A stretch of DNA of 64,000 bases, taken from positions 62,001 through 126,000 of the forward strand of contig PABB01000076.1 of NCBI GenBank assembly GCA_002702655.1. Direction: 5' to 3'. Shown here piece after piece: positions 63,194 through 64,000 of the stretch. The position numbers and the translations under genes are program-made. Source of the DNA: Planctomycetaceae bacterium (GTDB lineage Bacteria > Planctomycetota > Planctomycetia > Pirellulales > Lacipirellulaceae). The notes below the pieces were generated by a model. It saw only the letters and a program-made list of their open reading frames with translations. It was not told the DNA's origin and did not search any database. Numbering within the stretch: position 1 is the stretch's first letter; every line of letters begins with the position of its first letter.

Positions 63194-64000
63194 ATGCTCG
63201 AACTCTACGACCAAATCCAAGCCGCCGCTGCGGCGATTCGTGCCCAGTGGGATCACAAGCCGTTGGCCGGGGTGATCCTCGGCACGGGACTGGGCAATCT
63301 TGCCGCAGAGATCAAAGACCCCGTCGCGATTGAGTACCCCGACATCCCGCACTTTCCCCGCTCCACGGCGACCAGCCATCGCGGTCGGCTCGTGTGCGGC
63401 ACTCTGGCCGGCCAGCCGATCGTGGCGATGGAAGGCCGCTTCCATCAGTACGAGGGCTACCCGCTGAAGCAGATCACGCTGCCGGTGCGGGTCTTCAAGG
63501 CGCTGGGCGCGGAGCTCTTGATCGTCTCGCAGGCGGTGGGCGGCATGAACCCGCACTACCAGTCCGGCGACGTGATGATCATCGACGATCAAATCAATTT
63601 GATGGGCGACAACCCGCTGATTGGCGTCAACGACGACCGCCTTGGCCCGCGGTTCCCCGACATGTGCGCGCCCTACACGCCCGAGTTGATCGACGCGGGG
63701 CTGGAGATTGCCCGCCAGGAGAATTTCGTCGCCCACCGCGGCGTGACCGTCGCGGTGACCGGCCCCAACCTGGAAACCCGCGCCGAGTACCGCTTCCTGC
63801 GCGGCATCGGCGCCGACGTGGTCGGCATGTCGACCGTGCCTGAGGTGATTGTCGCCGTGCACAGCGCAATGCGGGTGTTCGGACTGTCGGTGGTCACCGA
63901 CATGTGTCTGCCCGATGCGCTCAAACCCGCGAACGTGGAAGAGATTATCGCCGTGGCCAACAGCGCCGAGTGGAAGCTACGCGCGCTTGTGCTGGGCATC
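63194..64000 (+). CDS. purine nucleoside phosphorylase (3' partial)
   Basis: 269 residues are visible and the frame runs off the window. It matches trimeric PNP-type phosphorylases: VILGTGLGNLA, SHRGRLV, the purine-site EGRFHQYEGYP, VSQAVGGMN and TGPNLETRAEYR, MSTVPEVIVA. They split purine nucleosides with phosphate, yielding base and (deoxy)ribose-1-phosphate. The usual T-N-A-A-G-G reads S-Q-A-V-G-G here, a small departure. ATG 63194 is the natural start; upstream lies the repeat arm of the cassette. With deoC it fits nucleoside catabolism. Confidence 0.93.
   Translation, partial: MLELYDQIQAAAAAIRAQWDHKPLAGVILGTGLGNLAAEIKDPVAIEYPDIPHFPRSTATSHRGRLVCGTLAGQPIVAMEGRFHQYEGYPLKQITLPVRVFKALGAELLIVSQAVGGMNPHYQSGDVMIIDDQINLMGDNPLIGVNDDRLGPRFPDMCAPYTPELIDAGLEIARQENFVAHRGVTVAVTGPNLETRAEYRFLRGIGADVVGMSTVPEVIVAVHSAMRVFGLSVVTDMCLPDALKPANVEEIIAVANSAEWKLRALVLGI

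Noticed and set aside
1-64000. CRISPR arrays, tRNA or rRNA genes, insertion-sequence transposases, phage genes
   Set aside because: None could be recognised by eye on either strand; the repeats found are short palindromes, not direct-repeat arrays. Automated tools would be needed to exclude small RNAs.

Overview
The window looks like a chromosomal segment of a high-GC planctomycete, most likely of the Pirellulales/Rhodopirellula type. The evidence is the gene content: a DUF1501 + DUF1549/DUF1553 (PSCyt/PSD) pair, a DUF1559 protein with a prepilin-like N-terminus, a PEP-CTERM exported protein, a CotH/lamin-tail/dockerin surface protein, a Pfa-type polyketide/fatty-acid synthase and several sulfotransferases. 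No rRNA, tRNA, CRISPR array, IS transposase or phage gene was recognised.

Layout. 1-4.2 kb: 3' part of a large surface/secreted protein. 4.3-19.3 kb: a lipid-type biosynthetic locus. On the plus strand are an adenylation-carrier (NRPS-like) protein and an overlapping sulfotransferase. Convergent to them on the minus strand is an apparent operon: thioester reductase (with a possible SCP2-like tail), Pfa-like synthase (KS, inactive second KS/CLF, AT, 2 ACPs, KR, DH), a FabL-type enoyl reductase and an O-antigen-ligase-like membrane protein. 19.5 kb: metallophosphoesterase. 20.4-32.1 kb: an exopolysaccharide operon with chain-length/tyrosine kinase, initiating phosphoglycosyltransferase, flippase, polymerase/ligase, FAD protein, sulfotransferase, GT4 glycosyltransferase and a second sulfotransferase; several genes overlap. 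Its product is probably a sulfated surface polysaccharide. 32.1-34.9 kb: a P2A-type (Ca2+-ATPase-like) pump.

35.3-44.1 kb is the most unusual part. A lipoprotein beta-propeller and a soluble NHL-like propeller precede a Tat-exported NapG-like ferredoxin, a NapH-like membrane polyferredoxin, a membrane-anchored fusion of NuoE/HydC-like and NuoF/HydB-like subunits, and a GltD-like FAD subunit with N-terminal [2Fe-2S] that appears to have lost its NAD(P)H domain. Tight overlaps indicate one operon. I infer a membrane-bound NAD(H):quinone or bifurcating-type oxidoreductase; I do not recognise it as a described complex.

44.1-64 kb: two tiny minus-strand genes, an RRM RNA-binding protein divergent from a DEAD-box helicase, the PEP-CTERM protein, the DUF1501/DUF1549 pair, a YihY-type membrane protein, a multi-PAS hybrid histidine kinase with a degenerate receiver, aldehyde dehydrogenase, a double-GNAT acetyltransferase, a DUF1559 protein, deoC and a truncated purine nucleoside phosphorylase.

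A recurring theme is short palindromic or inverted-repeat elements of at least five unrelated sequences that sit in or at the ends of genes (about 4.56, 38.4, 40.0, 59.3 and 62.6/63.2 kb). They seem to supply a start codon, linker peptides and a stop codon, and one pair brackets a lower-GC gene. Coordinates for starts were chosen from ribosome-binding sites, overlaps, signal peptides and where family similarity begins; residue positions are approximate.
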